A stretch of DNA of 39,267 nt from the NCBI RefSeq assembly GCF_000224415.1, contig NZ_AFXQ01000026.1, positions 1 to 39,267 of the forward strand, given 5' to 3'. Source of the DNA: Citricoccus sp. CH26A (GTDB lineage Bacteria; Actinomycetota; Actinomycetes; Actinomycetales; Micrococcaceae). The first letter of the stretch is position 1. Each line of letters opens with the position of its first letter. The notes under the pieces were generated by a model. It was not told where the DNA came from and did no database searches. It was given only the letters and a program-made list of their open reading frames with translations. The position numbers were made by a program, and so were the translations under genes. Of the stretch, positions 36,509 through 39,267 are shown in pieces.

Positions 36509-37711
36509 ATGCGCATCGCGATGTTCACCGAGGTCTTCTTGCCCAAGATCGACGGGGTGGTGACCCGGGTGGTGCGCACCCTGGAACAGTTGAGGGACCT
36601 GGGCCACGAGGTCCTGCTCTTCGCCCCCGGCCACCCGCCGGCCGAGTACGCGGGCCACGAGGTGGTCCGGGTGCGCGGTGTCTCCCTGCGCCCGCTATAC
36701 CCCGAGCTGAAGGTCGGCATGCCCACCCCGGAGATCGCCCGGAAGATGGAGGCCTTCCGCCCGCACCTGGTGCACACGGTCAACCCGGTCTGGCTGGCCG
36801 CCTACGGGGTGCTCTCCGCAGGACGGCGCGACGTGCCCCAGCTGGCCAGCTTCCACACGGACGTCCCCCAGTACACCGAGTCGCTGCGGGTCGGCTGGGC
36901 ACGGCACCCCGCGGAGAGCTGGATCCGGTTCATCCACAACAAGGCCGAGGTGAATTTGTGCACCTCCGGCCCCATGGTGGAGCGGGCCCGCCAGGTCGGG
37001 ATCCGGCGGGTGGGCCTGTGGCCGAAGGCCGTGGACACCACCGGCTACCGCCCCTCCCACGCCTCCGCGCCGATGCGCGCCCGGCTCACGGACGGCCACC
37101 CCGAGGCTCCCCTCGTGGTCTACGTGGGACGCATGAGCCGGGAGAAGGACCTGGATGCGCTCCTGGAACCGATGCGCCGGTTGCGGCAGCGGGTGCCCGG
37201 GGCCCGGCTGGCCATGGTCGGTTCGGGCCCCCACGTGGAGCAACTGAGGAGGCACTTCGACCCGGCGTGGACGGTGTTCACCGGTTACATGTCCGGCCCC
37301 GAACTGTCCCAGGCCTATGCGAGCGCGGACGTCTTCGCCTTCCCCTCGACCACGGAGACGCTGGGCCTGGTGGCCCTGGAGTCGATGGCCTCCGGGGTGC
37401 CCGTGGTGGGCGCCCGGGCGGGCGGGATCCCCTTCGTGATCGACGACGCGCGGACCGGTTTCCTCGTCGATCCCGTTGACGTGGACGGCTGGGCGGACCG
37501 GCTCGAGCGACTGCTGACGGATCCCGGGCTGCGCCTCCGGATGGGCCGGGCCGCGCGCGAGGAGGCCGAACGGCATTCCTGGCGCGCCGCCACCCAGACG
37601 CTCGTGGGCTTCTACGACCAGGCGATCGACACCCACTGGAGGGACCACCGCAGCCTCCACGGGCCACTGCTGGACCGCTTCGCCCGGCCCATGCCCCGGC
37701 CCCTGGACTGA
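36509..37711 (+). CDS. GT4 glycosyltransferase, SqdX/MgtA-like (probable sulfoquinovosyltransferase)
   Basis: It starts MRIAMFTEVFLPKIDGVVTRV, typical of the SqdX/MgtA group of GT-B enzymes. The nucleotide-sugar site EALG-type motif reads FAFPSTTETLGLVALESMASGVPVVG, and YVGRMSREKDLDALL marks the donor domain. By itself the family could be a mannosyl- or glucosyltransferase on diacylglycerol; the sqdB neighbour argues that UDP-sulfoquinovose is the donor and the product is SQDG (inference). ATG 36509 has GAGGAG 4 nt upstream. Length 400 aa. Confidence 0.82.
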   Translation: MRIAMFTEVFLPKIDGVVTRVVRTLEQLRDLGHEVLLFAPGHPPAEYAGHEVVRVRGVSLRPLYPELKVGMPTPEIARKMEAFRPHLVHTVNPVWLAAYGVLSAGRRDVPQLASFHTDVPQYTESLRVGWARHPAESWIRFIHNKAEVNLCTSGPMVERARQVGIRRVGLWPKAVDTTGYRPSHASAPMRARLTDGHPEAPLVVYVGRMSREKDLDALLEPMRRLRQRVPGARLAMVGSGPHVEQLRRHFDPAWTVFTGYMSGPELSQAYASADVFAFPSTTETLGLVALESMASGVPVVGARAGGIPFVIDDARTGFLVDPVDVDGWADRLERLLTDPGLRLRMGRAAREEAERHSWRAATQTLVGFYDQAIDTHWRDHRSLHGPLLDRFARPMPRPLD

Positions 37712-37742
37712 CGCGGCGCCTGCCGCCCGAGGCCTACACGAC

Positions 37743-37773
37743 GAAGGCCCCGGACCGATGGTCCGGGGCCTTC
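37743..37773. terminator. Hairpin terminator between the SqdX-like gene and tRNA-Leu
   Basis: A perfect 14-bp stem (37743-37756 with 37760-37773) with a 3-nt loop. It stands between the convergent SqdX-like gene and tRNA gene and could end both transcripts. Confidence 0.75.
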
Positions 37774-37785
37774 ACTCGACTCGCG

Positions 37786-37869
37786 TGCGCGAGGGGGGAC
37801 TTGAACCCCCACGTCCGTAAGGACACTGGCACCTGAAGCCAGCGCGTCTGCCAATTCCGCCACTCGCGC
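37786..37869 (-). tRNA. tRNA-Leu(CAG)
   Basis: An 84-nt class II tRNA with a long variable arm. The acceptor GCGCGAG pairs with CTCGCGC, followed by discriminator A. The anticodon loop TTCAGGT (37837-37831) gives anticodon CAG. The D-arm GGCGGAATTGGCAGAC and T-arm GGGGGTTCAAGTCCCCC are canonical. The CCA end is not encoded. Confidence 0.95.
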
Positions 37870-37941
37870 GAGATTGCTGGTCTGTCTTCCCGGACGAAAG
37901 GCCTTGCGGATTCCTTCGTGCCGGTCAGAACAGCAGGATCC

Positions 37942-37971
37942 ATCTTAGCCACAACCTTCCCCGAATCCCAA
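37942..37971 (-). promoter_or_regulatory. Putative promoter of tRNA-Leu
   Basis: TTGGGA (37971-37966), an 18-nt spacer and TAAGAT (37947-37942) on the minus strand, about 70 nt before the mature tRNA. It lies in the 288-bp gap shared with fhaA, which otherwise shows only a TACTAT box near 38120 for fhaA. Confidence 0.45.
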
Positions 37972-38157
37972 ATCGAGGACGGCGACGGCATGGACACCCG
38001 GTCTTCGGGCCTCGATGCGGCCACTGATACCCCACCGGCCCCGGCCACCGGTCCCCCTCGCAGCCACTCCGCAATCCGCGGTGGTCCTGCCTCTCACGGT
38101 TCCCTCACCCCGGCCGCGTACTATCGACACAGACATCTGCGGAAAGGAGAACCCCGC

Positions 38158-39054
38158 GTGGGTCTTCTGGACAACCTCGAGCGCGGCCTGGAGAAGGCCG
38201 TGCAGTCGGCCTTCTCGGCCGGTGGCACCCGCGCGGTGAAGCCGGTCGAGATCGCCAATGCCCTCAGACTGGCCATGGACGACGAGGCCATGGCCCTCTC
38301 CGAGGGCCGCACCCTCGTGCCCAATGTCTTCACCGTGTCCTTCTCCACCCCTGACTTCGAGCTGGCCCGCAAGTGGGGCTCCGCCCTGGCGGAGGAACTG
38401 TGCGACGAGGCCATCCGCCACGCCCAGGACCAGGGGTACACCCTGCACGGTCCGGTGCGGGTCACCTTCGTCGAGGACGGCGCCCTGCGCCCCGGCAAGC
38501 TCGGGATCGAGGCCGTCTCCGACCGCACCGGCGGGGCGGACCAGGCGGGCGGCGCCGGCGCCGCGCCCACGGCGACCGGCTCGGCCGACGTCGCGCCCTC
38601 CGCGCCGGTGGAGCGTGAGCCGGCGCCTCGCCCCACGCCCTCTCCCTCCCGGGGCCCGTCACCGGTCCCCCCGGCCGCCGTGGCACCCGCAGCCCCCAGG
38701 ACCTCCGGCCCCGGACCCCGGGCCCGCCCCGTAGACGCCGATGCCCCCCTGCAGCCGGTCCTGGAGATTGACGGACGCAAGTACGCGATCAACGCGGACT
38801 CGATCGTGCTCGGCCGTTCGGCTGACGCGGACATCCTGGTGGACGACACCGGGGTCTCGCGCCGTCACCTGGAGGTGATCACCCGCGGGCAGACCGTCAT
38901 GGCGGTCGACCTCGGCTCGACCAACGGCTTCTACGTCAATGACCGTAAGGTGGACGGGTCCACCGTGCTGCGGGACGGGGACCGGATCACCATGGGCCGG
39001 GTCACCATGGTCTTCCGCAAGCTACCGGCCAGGAACCGTGGAGGTGACCAGTGA
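38158..39054 (+). CDS. fhaA: FhaA: DUF3662 plus FHA domain protein
   Basis: A phosphothreonine-reading adaptor of actinobacterial peptidoglycan control; in mycobacteria it works with Ser/Thr kinases and MviN. The N-terminal DUF3662 domain starts MGLLDNLERGLEKAVQSAFS (1-125 approximately). A Pro/Ala-rich linker follows, then an FHA domain (about 200-290) with LGRSADADILVDD, VSRRHLEV and LGSTNGFYVN, the key Arg, Ser and Asn being present. GTG 38158 has GGAAAGGAG about 7 nt before it; longer open starts lack a site. Its stop overlaps the next start as GTGA. Length 298 aa. Confidence 0.92.
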   Translation: MGLLDNLERGLEKAVQSAFSAGGTRAVKPVEIANALRLAMDDEAMALSEGRTLVPNVFTVSFSTPDFELARKWGSALAEELCDEAIRHAQDQGYTLHGPVRVTFVEDGALRPGKLGIEAVSDRTGGADQAGGAGAAPTATGSADVAPSAPVEREPAPRPTPSPSRGPSPVPPAAVAPAAPRTSGPGPRARPVDADAPLQPVLEIDGRKYAINADSIVLGRSADADILVDDTGVSRRHLEVITRGQTVMAVDLGSTNGFYVNDRKVDGSTVLRDGDRITMGRVTMVFRKLPARNRGGDQ

Positions 39055-39267
39055 GCGAACTCGCCGTCGCCGCCCTGCGCATGGGCCTGCTGTTGGTCAT
39101 GTGGATCCTCATCATCTCCATCGTCTCCTCCCAGGGCCGTGACCTGATGGTGGGCGCCCGGAACAAGGTCCGTTCCCGCAACGGGGCCGGCACGCCCGCA
39201 GCGGCCGGTGCCGGTGGCGGCACGTCCGCAGCGGCCGGTGCCGGTGGCGGCACGTCCGCCGCCCCGA
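39051..39267 (+). CDS. fhaB: FhaB-like FHA protein, N-terminal part (3' partial)
   Basis: Starts GTG 39051, overlapping the fhaA stop. The visible 72 residues hold one transmembrane helix (MGLLLVMWILIISIVSS), the conserved GRDLMVGAR and KVRSRNG stretch, and then a Gly/Ala/Thr-rich region. This is the N-terminus of FhaB/FipA, whose FHA domain would lie beyond the window. The fhaA-fhaB order is the known start of the pstP-rodA-pbpA-pknA-pknB locus, so those genes are expected to the right (inference). Confidence 0.82.
   Translation, partial: MSELAVAALRMGLLLVMWILIISIVSSQGRDLMVGARNKVRSRNGAGTPAAAGAGGGTSAAAGAGGGTSAAP
39189..39260 (+). repeat. 30-bp in-frame tandem repeat in fhaB
   Basis: Two nearly identical 30-bp units (39189-39218, 39219-39248) differ at one base and a third begins at 39249. 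Each codes ten residues of type GT(P/S)AAAGAGG, lengthening the linker behind the membrane helix. Confidence 0.8.

Noticed and set aside
37918-38157. N-terminal extension of FhaA
   Set aside because: The extra 80 residues lie over the tRNA promoter and show no coding signal; the family starts at MGLLDNLERG.

Overview
The window is a stretch of high-GC chromosome from an actinobacterium, probably Micrococcales/Micrococcaceae (Micrococcus, Citricoccus or Kocuria type). The evidence is the strong G/C third-position bias, the start of an fhaA-fhaB cell-envelope signalling locus beside a tRNA-Leu, an actinobacterial-style Ser/Thr kinase and many apparently leaderless promoters (a TANNNT box 6-8 nt before the start codon). 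The genus is inference. I see no rRNA, CRISPR array, insertion sequence, integrase or attachment site.

Layout. 1-2089: two tandem paralogous exported, C-terminally anchored proteins (the first cut by the window edge). 2191-5341 (-): a lipoprotein DacB-type carboxypeptidase and a membrane Ser/Thr kinase. 5503-6765 (+): pyrophosphatase and a SatD/HTH-like protein. 6825-9142 (-): HAD phosphatase and serS. 9192-10422 (+): a lipid kinase with two frame breaks. 10462-11777 (-): prephenate dehydratase and a rhodanese. 11805-15285 (+): ABC1/UbiB-type kinase and an amidase. 15295-15914 (-): a broken DUF4190-type protein. 16029-18446 (+): a DNA/RNA nuclease, a protealysin-like M4 protease and an emfourin-like protease inhibitor. 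18430-21689 (-): a PIG-L/methyltransferase/glycosyltransferase triple fusion with an acyl-CoA dehydrogenase homologue. 21805-23118 (-): an ectoine-hydrolase-type M24 protein. 23256-31462: housekeeping carbon metabolism and transport (pgm, aldehyde dehydrogenase, GDPD, HAD, PfkB kinase, uracil permease, gluconokinase). 31479-34784: LysR-effector-like protein, dienelactone hydrolase, aquaporin and YceI. 35174-37711: a sulfoquinovose pair (sqdB, sqdX-like). 37786-39267: tRNA-Leu(CAG), fhaA and the start of fhaB.

The most interesting blocks are (i) the nuclease / M4 protease / emfourin-like inhibitor operon, where the inhibitor seems to have its own promoter; (ii) the PIG-L-methyltransferase-GT2 fusion coupled by ATGA overlap to an acyl-CoA dehydrogenase homologue, a coherent pathway of unknown product; and (iii) the sqdB-sqdX pair, which predicts a sulfolipid or other sulfoquinovosylated glycan.

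Data-quality warning: six sites look like the loss of one base, five of them in G/C homopolymers of 5-6. They split the lipid kinase and the DUF4190 protein, and they artificially fuse the two left-end paralogues and the nuclease with the protease. Restoring one base at each site gives intact, family-like proteins with normal stop/start overlaps, so they are more likely sequence errors than real mutations.
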